Source: CAIVAT01 sp038212325
Lineage (GTDB): Bacteria; Bacteroidota; Bacteroidia; Bacteroidales; FEN-979
DNA length: 64,000 nucleotides
Assembly: GCA_038212325.1 (NCBI GenBank)
Contig: JBBQUQ010000003.1
Coordinates: 1 to 64,000 of the forward strand
Direction: 5' to 3'
In this document: positions 56,676-64,000 of the stretch, one piece after another
How the letters are laid out: each line of letters begins with the position of its first letter
How positions within the stretch are numbered: position 1 is the first letter of the stretch
Position numbers and translations under genes: made by a program
The notes under the pieces: generated by a model
What the model was told of the DNA's origin: nothing
The model's input: only the letters and a program-made list of their open reading frames with translations
Database searches by the model: none

Positions 56676-57749
56676 ATGAAAGACATCAGGGTTCTAGCCA
56701 TTAATCCAGGATCTACCTCAACCAAGATTGCCGTATATCAGAATGCGGAGCCTATCTTTTTAAAGAATATCAAACATACCACGGATGAACTTGCGCCATT
56801 TTCAAAGATAACAGACCAGTTTCATTTCCGCAAAGAGATCATCCTGCAGCAGCTTCAGGAAGCCGACATTCACATTGATGACCTGCAGGCTGTTGTTGGC
56901 CGTGGCGGTTTATTAAAGCCCATCCAGTCGGGGATTTATGAAGTGAATGACATCATGATCGCCGACCTGCAAAGCAGCCCCTTCGGTGAGCATGCCAGCA
57001 ACCTGGGAGGGTTGATTGCCCATGACCTGGTAAAAAACCTGCCGAATGCAAAAGCCTATATCGTTGATCCTATTGTAGTTGATGAGTTCGACGACATTGC
57101 CAGGATCTCAGGTCATCCGTTGCTGCAGCGCGTTTCCATTTTTCATGCACTGAATCAGAAGGCGGTAGCCCGCGAATATGCCAAATCGATTCGCCGCAAG
57201 TACGAGGAACTGAACCTGATCGTTGTTCATCTCGGCGGTGGAATCACCATTGGCGCACACCAGAAAGGGAGAGTCATTGATGTGAACCAGGGCCTCGACG
57301 GCGAGGGGCCCTTCAGCCCTGAGCGCACCGGAACGTTGCCGGTTGGCGACCTGGTGAGGCTCTGCTTCAGCGGCAGGTATTCGCAGAAGGAGGTTCAGAA
57401 AATGGTGAAAGGTGAGGGCGGACTAGTCGCCTACCTTGGCACCAACAACGCATATGATGTTGAAAAAATGGTAGATGCCGGTGATGCCCATGCCGAATTG
57501 ATCTATCATGCCATGGCATACCAGGTTGCAAAATACGTGGGGGAGATGTATACGGTGCTGAAATGTGAAGTGGATGCCATCCTCATCACGGGGGGGATTG
57601 CCTATGATAAAGGTTTCGTGAACTGGATCCAGGAGCGGGTTTACAAACTGGCACCCATTCATATTTATCCCGGGGAAGACGAAATGAAAGCCCTGGCCAT
57701 AAACGGACTCATGGTGGTTCGCGGAGAACTGGATGTGAAGGTATATTAA
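56676..57749 (+). CDS. buk: butyrate kinase
   Basis: 357 residues, ASKHA fold acetokinase family. ATP and phosphate motifs: VLAINPGSTSTKIAVYQN at the N-terminus, VVGRGGLLKPIQSG, VVHLGGGITIGAH, and ILITGGIAYDKGFVNWI near the C-terminus. It makes ATP and butyrate (or a branched acid) from the acyl phosphate supplied by Ptb. Last gene of the ptb-permease-buk operon. Confidence 0.94.
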   Translation: MKDIRVLAINPGSTSTKIAVYQNAEPIFLKNIKHTTDELAPFSKITDQFHFRKEIILQQLQEADIHIDDLQAVVGRGGLLKPIQSGIYEVNDIMIADLQSSPFGEHASNLGGLIAHDLVKNLPNAKAYIVDPIVVDEFDDIARISGHPLLQRVSIFHALNQKAVAREYAKSIRRKYEELNLIVVHLGGGITIGAHQKGRVIDVNQGLDGEGPFSPERTGTLPVGDLVRLCFSGRYSQKEVQKMVKGEGGLVAYLGTNNAYDVEKMVDAGDAHAELIYHAMAYQVAKYVGEMYTVLKCEVDAILITGGIAYDKGFVNWIQERVYKLAPIHIYPGEDEMKALAINGLMVVRGELDVKVY

Positions 57750-57802
57750 ATACTAAATATCTTTTTTTTTCACGCCATGCCTTGTTAATTGGAAATAATT
57801 TG

Positions 57803-57810
57803 TAACTTTG
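57803..57810 (+). promoter_or_regulatory. promoter for rplU-rpmA
   Basis: TAACTTTG followed by C, with TTG at 57783-57785 (spacer 17 nt), 35 nt before the rplU ATG. A near-consensus ribosomal-protein promoter. Confidence 0.65.
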
Positions 57811-57845
57811 CACTCCCAAAATTACCAACATCAATTCATTATAAC

Positions 57846-58214
57846 ATGTACGCAATCGTTGAAATAGCCGGTCAGCAGTTTAAGGTAGAGCAGAATGACG
57901 AAATCTTTGTTCACAGGCTCGAAGGTGACCCAGGAACAAAAATCGAATTCGACCAGGTATTGCTGCTGGATAACGACGGCAAGATCAGTGTTGGCAAACC
58001 CCTGCTGGAAGGTGCCAGCATCACAGGCCAGATCGTGGACCATGTGAGAGGCGACAAAGTGGTTATCTTTAAAAAGAAGCGCCGCAAAGGCTATGAGAAG
58101 GAGTCGGGCCACCGCCAGGATTTCAGCAAAGTGCTCATTGAAGATATCAGTGTACAAAGCGCAGCCAAAGCTAAAAAAGCCAGGGAAAAAGAAGAGGAAC
58201 CGGCCGAAGCATAG
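57846..58214 (+). CDS. rplU: 50S ribosomal protein L21
   Basis: 122 residues from ATG 57846; an upstream frame from 57789 covers the promoter and does not fit. The sequence MYAIVEIAGQQFKVEQNDE and the 23S-binding signature region DKVVIFKKKRRKGYEKESGH are standard L21, with a Lys/Glu-rich tail of about 18 residues. Cotranscribed with rpmA, 49 nt downstream, the common bacterial order. Confidence 0.96.
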   Translation: MYAIVEIAGQQFKVEQNDEIFVHRLEGDPGTKIEFDQVLLLDNDGKISVGKPLLEGASITGQIVDHVRGDKVVIFKKKRRKGYEKESGHRQDFSKVLIEDISVQSAAKAKKAREKEEEPAEA

Positions 58215-58263
58215 CGCTCCGATTGTAAATCGTAATTCGTTAATTCGTTAATAATTATAGTGT

Positions 58264-58533
58264 ATGGCACACAAAAAAGGAGCGGGTAGTTCAAGCAACG
58301 GCCGCGAATCGCACAGCAAACGTTTAGGTGTTAAAATTTATGGCGGTCAGTATGCAAAATCAGGCGCCATCATTCTCCGTCAGCGCGGAACAGTGCATAA
58401 CCCCGGACTGAACGTGGGTATCGGTAAAGATCATACCCTGTTCGCCCTCGTGGAAGGTATTGTTGAATTCAAGAAAAAGCGTAGCGACCGTTCGTTTGTA
58501 TCGATTGTGCCGATGGAAGCGACTGCCAATTAA
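58264..58533 (+). CDS. rpmA: 50S ribosomal protein L27
   Basis: 89 residues. It begins MAHKKGAGSSSNGRESHSKR, followed by LGVKIYGGQYAKSGAIILRQRGT, the standard L27 with an N-terminus reaching the peptidyl transferase centre. There is no N-terminal cleavage extension as in Firmicutes. A perfect 15-bp hairpin follows the stop. Confidence 0.97.
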   Translation: MAHKKGAGSSSNGRESHSKRLGVKIYGGQYAKSGAIILRQRGTVHNPGLNVGIGKDHTLFALVEGIVEFKKKRSDRSFVSIVPMEATAN

Positions 58534-58547
58534 GGTTTTATGGTGCT

Positions 58548-58584
58548 AAACCTTCCAGGTTTTAGAAACCTGGAAGGTTTTTTT
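58548..58584. terminator. palindromic terminator after rpmA (AACCTTCCAGG family)
   Basis: 15-bp perfect arms (AAACCTTCCAGGTTT and AAACCTGGAAGGTTT) with a 3-nt TAG loop and a following T run. Shares its 13-bp arm core with the hairpin at 7716-7748. Confidence 0.75.
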
Positions 58585-58633
58585 ATGTCAGACTGGCAGG
58601 TTTTCACTATTTTTACCTGCAAACAATTGTATT

Positions 58634-59905
58634 ATGCTCGCCCTGAATTTTATCCGTGAACATGCCCGGGAGGTGATCGATCGCCTCGCCATTAAAAATT
58701 TTAACGGCAGCGAGATCATCGGCCGCATTGCCGAACTCGACAACCTGCGCCGTGAAACCCAGAAGAAGCTCGACGACATTCAATCGCAAAGCAATTTGCT
58801 GGCCAAAGAGATCGGGGTGCTTTTTCAATCGGGAAAAGCTGCAGAAGCAAACCTATTAAAGGAAAAGACAAGCGAACTGAAAATCCTTTCCAGAGACCTT
58901 GACTCGTCGCTCGAAGCAATAAAAAAGGAGCTTGACGATATCCTGGTGCGCGTGCCAAACCTGCCTCATGCGTCGGTGCCGGCAGGAAAGACCCCCGACG
59001 ACAACCAGGTGGTGATGCAGGAGGGTGAAATCATACCGGCAGCCCCGGATGCCGTTCCTCATTGGGACCTTACCACTAAATATGATATCATTGATTTCAT
59101 CACCGGGAATAAAATTGCCGGTGCCGGGTTCCCGCTATATAAAGGTAAAGGTGCCCGGCTGCAGCGTGCCCTGATCAATTTCTTCCTCGACGAAGCGCTC
59201 AAGGCAGGTTACACGGAGGTTCAGCCCCCTTACATGGTCAATGCTGCATCGGCCTATGCCACCGGGCAACTTCCCGACAAGGATTCGCAGATGTACCATG
59301 CCGGGCTGGATGATCTTTACCTCATTCCCACGGCGGAGGTGCCGGTAACCAATATATACCGCGACACCATCCTTAAAATCCAGGAGTTGCCTGTGAAAAA
59401 CGTGGCCTATTCGGCCTGCTTCCGCCGCGAAGCCGGATCCTACGGCAAGGATGTGCGCGGGTTGAACCGCCTGCACCAGTTCGACAAGGTGGAGATCGTA
59501 CAGATCGCCCATCCTGATCACTCCTATGAAATTCTGGAGGAGATGCGCGAATATGTGACAGGCCTGCTGCGCAAACTTGAACTTCCGTTCCGCGTGCTGA
59601 AGCTCTGCGGCGGCGACATGAGCTTTACCTCTGCACTCACCTACGACATGGAGGTATGGTCGTCGGCCCAGGCAAGATGGCTTGAGGTGAGTTCAGTATC
59701 GAATTTTGAGACGTTCCAGTCGAACCGGCTCAAGCTGAGGTTTAAAGATGACACAGGGAAAATGCTGACCGCGCATACCCTCAACGGCAGCGCACTCGCC
59801 CTTCCGCGCATCGTGGCTGCCTTGCTTGAAAACAACCAGACCCCTGACGGGATCAATATTCCCAAAGTACTCGTGCCTTACACAGGATTCGACATCATTG
59901 ATTAA
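58634..59905 (+). CDS. serS: serine--tRNA ligase
   Basis: 423 residues. The N-terminal tRNA-binding coiled coil (about 30-105) is followed by the class II catalytic core: motif 2 region FRREAGSYGKDVRGLNRLHQ and motif 3 region near SSVSNFETFQSNRLKLRF, with TAEVPVTNIYRD binding serine. Charges tRNA-Ser. Separated from rpmA by a terminator hairpin. Confidence 0.97.
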   Translation: MLALNFIREHAREVIDRLAIKNFNGSEIIGRIAELDNLRRETQKKLDDIQSQSNLLAKEIGVLFQSGKAAEANLLKEKTSELKILSRDLDSSLEAIKKELDDILVRVPNLPHASVPAGKTPDDNQVVMQEGEIIPAAPDAVPHWDLTTKYDIIDFITGNKIAGAGFPLYKGKGARLQRALINFFLDEALKAGYTEVQPPYMVNAASAYATGQLPDKDSQMYHAGLDDLYLIPTAEVPVTNIYRDTILKIQELPVKNVAYSACFRREAGSYGKDVRGLNRLHQFDKVEIVQIAHPDHSYEILEEMREYVTGLLRKLELPFRVLKLCGGDMSFTSALTYDMEVWSSAQARWLEVSSVSNFETFQSNRLKLRFKDDTGKMLTAHTLNGSALALPRIVAALLENNQTPDGINIPKVLVPYTGFDIID

Positions 59906-59962
59906 TAATTTTATCTGCCATTTTCTTTATCGAAATTCGTACTATCGTCTGCTTTGTTTTTT

Positions 59963-60046
59963 CTCTGTGGCTCTTTATGCTTCTCTGTGAACCTCTGTGT
60001 AACAATATTTTAAAAGTTACACAAAGGTTCATGGATAGCCACAGAG
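59963..60046. repeat. nested inverted repeat (CTCTGTG type) after serS
   Basis: Outer arms CTCTGTGGC (59963-59971) and GCCACAGAG (60038-60046); inner arms TGAACCTCTGTGTAAC (59988-60003) and GTTACACAAAGGTTCA (60016-60031) with one mismatch and a 12-nt loop. It lies in a 288-nt gap and could act as a terminator, or be a small dispersed repeat. Confidence 0.7.
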
Positions 60047-60158
60047 TTACACAGAGTGCTTTGTCACAGCCTTGCAGGGGGGCGGTAGAAGATACAGGTA
60101 CGATTGCGATTAATCAGTAATATCTTTTCAAATCAAACTCAGATTAATTAATAATTTT

Positions 60159-60166
60159 TAACTTTG
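60159..60166 (+). promoter_or_regulatory. -7 box for the PorT-like barrel gene
   Basis: TAACTTTG, 27 nt before the ATG at 60194. Confidence 0.45.
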
Positions 60167-60193
60167 ACCAGTTAACCAAATCCAAAAAGAGAT

Positions 60194-60829
60194 ATGAAAA
60201 AGCTAATAGTTGTCCTACTAATGTTCATCATCGCATTGTCCGCCTCTGAGCAATCATTTGCCCAGTTCAACCTGGGGGTGAAGGTCGGGTACAACGCCTC
60301 GAACCTGAGCAGTAACTACGACTCGATCAGCTCGGCCCTCCGCAGCGGGCTCCATATTGGTGCATTTGCCCGTATCGGAAAGCGTGTCCACCTGCAACCG
60401 GAAGTCTATTATACCGTTTCCGGATCATCCTATGAAAACATCGGGGTAAAAACAATCAGCAACTGGAAACAAAAAGTACATGTCGGCACCCTGGATATTC
60501 CGTTACTGATCGGGTTTGATATTGTTAAATCGAAGTTGCTTAAATGGCGGATTGATGCAGGCCCGGCAGTTTCGTTTGTTCTGAATTCCAAAATTGAGAA
60601 TGTATACGGGCCTGGCGCCATTACCTCCTCCGACCTCAACAAAGCGAACTGGTACATTCAGGTTGGCACAGGCATCGACGTTTGGTTCCTGACGCTCGAT
60701 ATCCGGTACCAGACGGGATTGAACTCCCTCATCGGAAATGTCAACTCCCTGAGCTATCCCAGCCAGGTATATGCACTTGATACAAAAGGAAAAGTTTTCC
60801 TGGTCAGTTTAGGATGGAAAATCTTTTAA
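60194..60829 (+). CDS. PorT-family outer membrane beta-barrel protein
   Basis: 211 residues. Signal peptide (1-23, ending QSFAQ), then an eight-strand-type barrel: FNLGVKVGYNASNLS, GLHIGAFARIGKRVHLQPEVYY (read as two strands), DIPLLIGFDIV, WYIQVGTGIDVWFLTLDIRY and a terminal FLVSLGWKIF with the C-terminal Phe recognised by BAM. Function unknown; this fold is abundant in Bacteroidota. Twenty-one nt before mtnA, probably by chance linkage or cotranscription. Confidence 0.85.
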   Translation: MKKLIVVLLMFIIALSASEQSFAQFNLGVKVGYNASNLSSNYDSISSALRSGLHIGAFARIGKRVHLQPEVYYTVSGSSYENIGVKTISNWKQKVHVGTLDIPLLIGFDIVKSKLLKWRIDAGPAVSFVLNSKIENVYGPGAITSSDLNKANWYIQVGTGIDVWFLTLDIRYQTGLNSLIGNVNSLSYPSQVYALDTKGKVFLVSLGWKIF

Positions 60830-60850
60830 TTTAAAGGCAGGAAGTCCATT

Positions 60851-61894
60851 GTGAAGGTTGACGGGGTCGATTACCGCACGGTATGGATGAAAGGGTCTTC
60901 TGTCTTTTTCATTGAGCAGAACCTGTTGCCATTTCAGTTCAGAATCGAGGAAGCTAAAACTTTTCCAGAGAGTTGCCATGCCATCCGCACGATGATGGTG
61001 CGCGGGGCCGGTGCCATCGGCGCCATTGCCGGCTTTGCCATGGCCCAGGCTGCATGGGAAGCGCCCGAACAGGGCTATCCGGTATTCCTTGACAAAGCCC
61101 GTAAAGAAATTGAATCAACACGCCCCACCGCGCGAAACCTGTTTCATGCCGTCGAAAAAGTATATGCGGCGGCCCTCATTTCCCGTTCAGAGGCATTGGC
61201 GGTTTCACAGCAGGTTGCCGACCGGGATGCTAACGATTCACGGAGGATTGGTGAGTTCGGAAGCGCCTTGGTCTGCGACGGGATGAACATTGAAACCCAC
61301 TGCAACGCTGGCTGGCTTGCTTTTGTGGATTTTGGCACGGCCTTGTCGCCGGTATACCTGGCCCATCAGCAGGGAAAGAAAATATTTGTCTATGCCGATG
61401 AAACCCGCCCCCGGGGCCAGGGAGCTCGGCTTACCGCCTGGGAACTTCAGCAGGCGGGAATTCACCATGCCATCATTCCCGATAATGCTGGCGCCTGGCT
61501 GATGTCGCTTGGAAAAATAGACATGATGATCGTAGGCGCCGACCGTATTGCTGCGAATGGCGACACGGCCAACAAGATCGGAACCCTCGAAAAAGCCATC
61601 GCTGCCAGGGAATATGGAATACCTTTTTATGTGGCTGCCCCTACGTCAACATTTGACATGGATTGCCCCGATGGTAAACATATCCCGATCGAAGAACGCA
61701 GCGAAGATGAAGTGCTGTTCCAGGACGGGATCACAGCCGATGGCCGCCACGAGCGGGTGCTTGTGTGCAATCCCGGTTCTTCTGCCATTAATCCGGCTTT
61801 CGACGTCACTCCGGCAAAGCTGATCACCGGGATCATTACGGAGAAGGGCATTGTTAACCCGGGGATTGAAACGATTCGATTACTGAACTTTTAA
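60851..61894 (+). CDS. mtnA: S-methyl-5-thioribose-1-phosphate isomerase
   Basis: 347 residues from a GTG start at 60851 (GTG AAG GTT GAC). Landmarks: the substrate-binding MVRGAGAIGAIAGFAMA, the catalytic Cys151 in THCNAGWLA, DETRPRGQGARLTAWEL, and Asp231 in GADRIAANGDTANKIGT. It isomerises MTR-1-P to methylthioribulose-1-P in methionine salvage. It complements the methyl-cycle genes at 11-18 kb. Other salvage genes are not in the window. Confidence 0.94.
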   Translation: MKVDGVDYRTVWMKGSSVFFIEQNLLPFQFRIEEAKTFPESCHAIRTMMVRGAGAIGAIAGFAMAQAAWEAPEQGYPVFLDKARKEIESTRPTARNLFHAVEKVYAAALISRSEALAVSQQVADRDANDSRRIGEFGSALVCDGMNIETHCNAGWLAFVDFGTALSPVYLAHQQGKKIFVYADETRPRGQGARLTAWELQQAGIHHAIIPDNAGAWLMSLGKIDMMIVGADRIAANGDTANKIGTLEKAIAAREYGIPFYVAAPTSTFDMDCPDGKHIPIEERSEDEVLFQDGITADGRHERVLVCNPGSSAINPAFDVTPAKLITGIITEKGIVNPGIETIRLLNF

Positions 61895-61904
61895 ATAAAT
61901 ATTT

Positions 61905-64000
61905 ATGAAACTATCGCGATTGTCATTATGGCTCCTCACAGGGGCATTCATTCTGAGCCTGGCCATTACGGCATATGCAGAGAATCAAAAGGATAAACCC
62001 AAATCCGCAGCGGTAGTGGCCACAAAAAAGAATAAAGATACCGGGAAGAAAAAAGCCAGGGATAAGGACAAGCCCAAGGATAAAGACAAGTCAAAAGAGA
62101 AAGATAAGCCCAAGGAAGACTCCGTTTACAATTCAGGATTGGTAGGCGGTTTGAAATTCCGCAGCATCGGGCCGGCATTTTGTTCGGGTCGCATTGCCGA
62201 TTTTGCAGTAAACCCGAAGAACCACAGCGAATGGTTTGTGGCGGTTGCTTCCGGTCATGTGTGGAAAACGGTCAACAACGGAACCACCTTCGAACCTGTG
62301 TTCGACAACAACGGCGCATACTCCATCGGATGTGTCGTGATCGATCCGAACAACCCCAGCGTGGTGTGGGTCGGCACCGGCGAGAACAACCACCAGCGGT
62401 CGCTTGGTTATGGCAACGGAGTTTACAAGAGTTCCGACAATGGAAAGAGCTGGAAAAACATGGGATTGAAAGATTCGCGCCAGATAGGCAAAGTGCTCAT
62501 CGATCCGCGCAATTCCGATGTCGTGTATGTGGCGGCAGAAGGTTCAGTATGGGGCCCGGGCGGCGAGCGCGGCCTTTACAAAACCACCGATGGCGGGAAA
62601 ACCTGGAAGAAAGTTCTCGAGATCAGCGAAAATACCGGGGTCAACAATGTGATCCTTGATCCGCGGAACCCTGATGTGCTCTACGCTTCATCGGAACAGC
62701 GCAGGCGCCATGTATTCACCAAGATCGGCGGCGGACCGGAAACAGCCATTTACAAGTCGGTCAACGCCGGTGAATCGTGGGACAAACTAAGTTCAGGACT
62801 TCCCGGCGCCGAAATGGGCGGCATCGGGTTGGCCATATCCCCGGTGAATCCTGATGTGATTTATGCCATCATCGAATCGGCTCCCGATGCAAAAGGGTTC
62901 TACCGCAGCATCGACCGGGGGGCCTCCTGGCAGAAGATGAGCGACCATTCGGCGCAGGGACAATATTATAACGAAATTTATTGCGACCCCAAAGATGTGG
63001 ATAAGATCTATTCGGTAGAAACCGTATCACAGGTTTCGGAAGATGGCGGAAAGACATGGCGGCCGGTTGGCAACAACAAGCGCCACGTCGACGACCATGC
63101 CATGTGGATCGACCCCGACGATACGAAGCATTTCTTCATCGGCAGCGATGGAGGCGCCTATGAAACCTTCGACGGCGGCAAAGAGTTCATTTTCAAGTCG
63201 AACCTTCCCGTTGTGCAGTTTTACCGCGTTCAGGTCGACAATACCACTCCGTTCTATTACGTTTACGGTGGCACCCAGGATAACAACAGCATGGGCGGCC
63301 CTTCCCGCACCACGGCAGGTGCAGGCGTGCTCACCGATGACTGGTTCGTGACCAACGGGGGCGATGGTTTCTGGTCGCAGATCGACCCGGTTGATCCCAA
63401 CATCGTATATGCCGAATCACAATACGGCGGAATGGTGCGTTACGACCGTAAAAGCCAGGAAGCAGCAGACATCAGGCCCGAACCGCGCAAAGGCGAGGAC
63501 AGCTACAAATGGAACTGGAATACACCGCTGCTCATCAGCCCTCATTCGCACACCAGGCTATATACCATGGCCAACAAGGTTTTTCGCAGCGATGACCGGG
63601 GTAATTCCTGGCAGGTGATCAGCGACGACCTTACCGCTCAAATCGACCGCAACAAGTGGCCAGTGATGGGGAAATACTGGCCGTCGGATGCCGTTCAGAA
63701 AGATGTTTCGACCTCATTATACGGAACGATCATCTCGTTTGATGAGTCACCCCTGAAGGAGAACCTTCTTTTCGCCGGAACCGACGACGGGCTGATCCGA
63801 GTATCGGAAGATGCAAAAACATGGACCAAAATTGACAAATTTCCGGGAGTTCCTGAAAATACCTATGTGAGCGACATCTTTGCCTCCCGGTTTGATGAAA
63901 ATGTGGTATTTGCCTCTTTCGACAACATCCTGCGCGATGATTTCAAACCCTATTTGCTGAAGAGCACCGACAAGGGCAAATCCTGGAGCTCCATTGCCGG
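61905..64000 (+). CDS. BNR/VPS10-like beta-propeller protein (C-terminus cut by window edge)
   Basis: Open from ATG 61905 through the right edge, 698 complete codons. Signal peptide (1-25), a Lys/Asp linker (27-72, many KDK and KEK units), then repeated Asp-box motifs: SSDNGKSW, TTDGGKTW, SVNAGESW, SEDGGKTW, SDDRGNSW and STDKGKSW. This is the sortilin/Vps10-like exo-domain architecture of large Bacteroidota secreted proteins of about 1000 residues, so roughly a third is likely missing. No glycosidase catalytic residues seen. Likely surface or periplasmic ligand binding. It starts 10 nt after mtnA. Confidence 0.85.
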   Translation, partial: MKLSRLSLWLLTGAFILSLAITAYAENQKDKPKSAAVVATKKNKDTGKKKARDKDKPKDKDKSKEKDKPKEDSVYNSGLVGGLKFRSIGPAFCSGRIADFAVNPKNHSEWFVAVASGHVWKTVNNGTTFEPVFDNNGAYSIGCVVIDPNNPSVVWVGTGENNHQRSLGYGNGVYKSSDNGKSWKNMGLKDSRQIGKVLIDPRNSDVVYVAAEGSVWGPGGERGLYKTTDGGKTWKKVLEISENTGVNNVILDPRNPDVLYASSEQRRRHVFTKIGGGPETAIYKSVNAGESWDKLSSGLPGAEMGGIGLAISPVNPDVIYAIIESAPDAKGFYRSIDRGASWQKMSDHSAQGQYYNEIYCDPKDVDKIYSVETVSQVSEDGGKTWRPVGNNKRHVDDHAMWIDPDDTKHFFIGSDGGAYETFDGGKEFIFKSNLPVVQFYRVQVDNTTPFYYVYGGTQDNNSMGGPSRTTAGAGVLTDDWFVTNGGDGFWSQIDPVDPNIVYAESQYGGMVRYDRKSQEAADIRPEPRKGEDSYKWNWNTPLLISPHSHTRLYTMANKVFRSDDRGNSWQVISDDLTAQIDRNKWPVMGKYWPSDAVQKDVSTSLYGTIISFDESPLKENLLFAGTDDGLIRVSEDAKTWTKIDKFPGVPENTYVSDIFASRFDENVVFASFDNILRDDFKPYLLKSTDKGKSWSSIA

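Overview
The window reads as a chromosome segment of an uncultured-type Bacteroidota, most likely Bacteroidales-like and anaerobic. Several genes start downstream of the Bacteroidota promoter box TAnnTTTG and few have a Shine-Dalgarno. There are type IX secretion (T9SS) C-terminal domains, a PorV/PorQ-family protein, a TonB receptor with a carboxypeptidase-regulatory N-terminal domain, PorT-like barrels, and a fermentative set (tryptophanase, phosphate butyryltransferase, butyrate kinase). No rRNA, tRNA, CRISPR array, prophage or full insertion sequence was seen.

Layout. 1-6853 (minus): an apparent operon of three tandemly duplicated PQQ-like beta-propellers, a membrane-anchored PQQ-like propeller, an NHL-type propeller, a small Tat-exported Cys-rich protein and a Tat-exported ferredoxin cut by the left edge. 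7114-8202: small genes, including a secreted protein with four copies of a 12-residue motif. 8481-18352: a DPP4-type peptidase, a geranylgeranylglyceryl-phosphate synthase-like protein, metF, metH and a phosphopantetheinyl transferase (all minus), divergent from ahcY; metF, metH and ahcY make up most of the activated-methyl cycle. 18428-19286: a Rieske-like lipoprotein and a Lys-rich secreted peptide. 19470-28686: TonB receptor, 1439-aa surface protein, PorV-like barrel. 28786-31564: greA, a HIT protein and a long-form purF.

31792-35008: mnmH followed after one base by a cysteine desulfurase-SelD fusion, together a compact tRNA selenouridine pathway. 34998-38442: M14 carboxypeptidase and a BNR/T9SS protein. 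38575-45857: a tripartite RND efflux system bracketed by two paralogous TetR regulators. 45925-51109: an ECF sigma factor overlapping a membrane-anchored barrel protein and a PKD/T9SS protein, then a MITE-like palindromic element, then a second ECF sigma factor fused to a transmembrane segment and a periplasmic domain. 51131-54030 (minus): queD, mntP, msrC, tnaA. 54175-57749: ptb, amino-acid permease, buk. 57846-59905: rplU, rpmA, serS. 60194-64000: a barrel protein, mtnA and a BNR-repeat protein cut by the right edge.

The most unusual items are the desulfurase-SelD fusion beside mnmH, the membrane-tethered sigma factor with its sister sigma/barrel module, the exported propeller/Fe-S operon, and a recurring family of 7-8 nt GGYGA-type tandem repeats starting right after stop codons.
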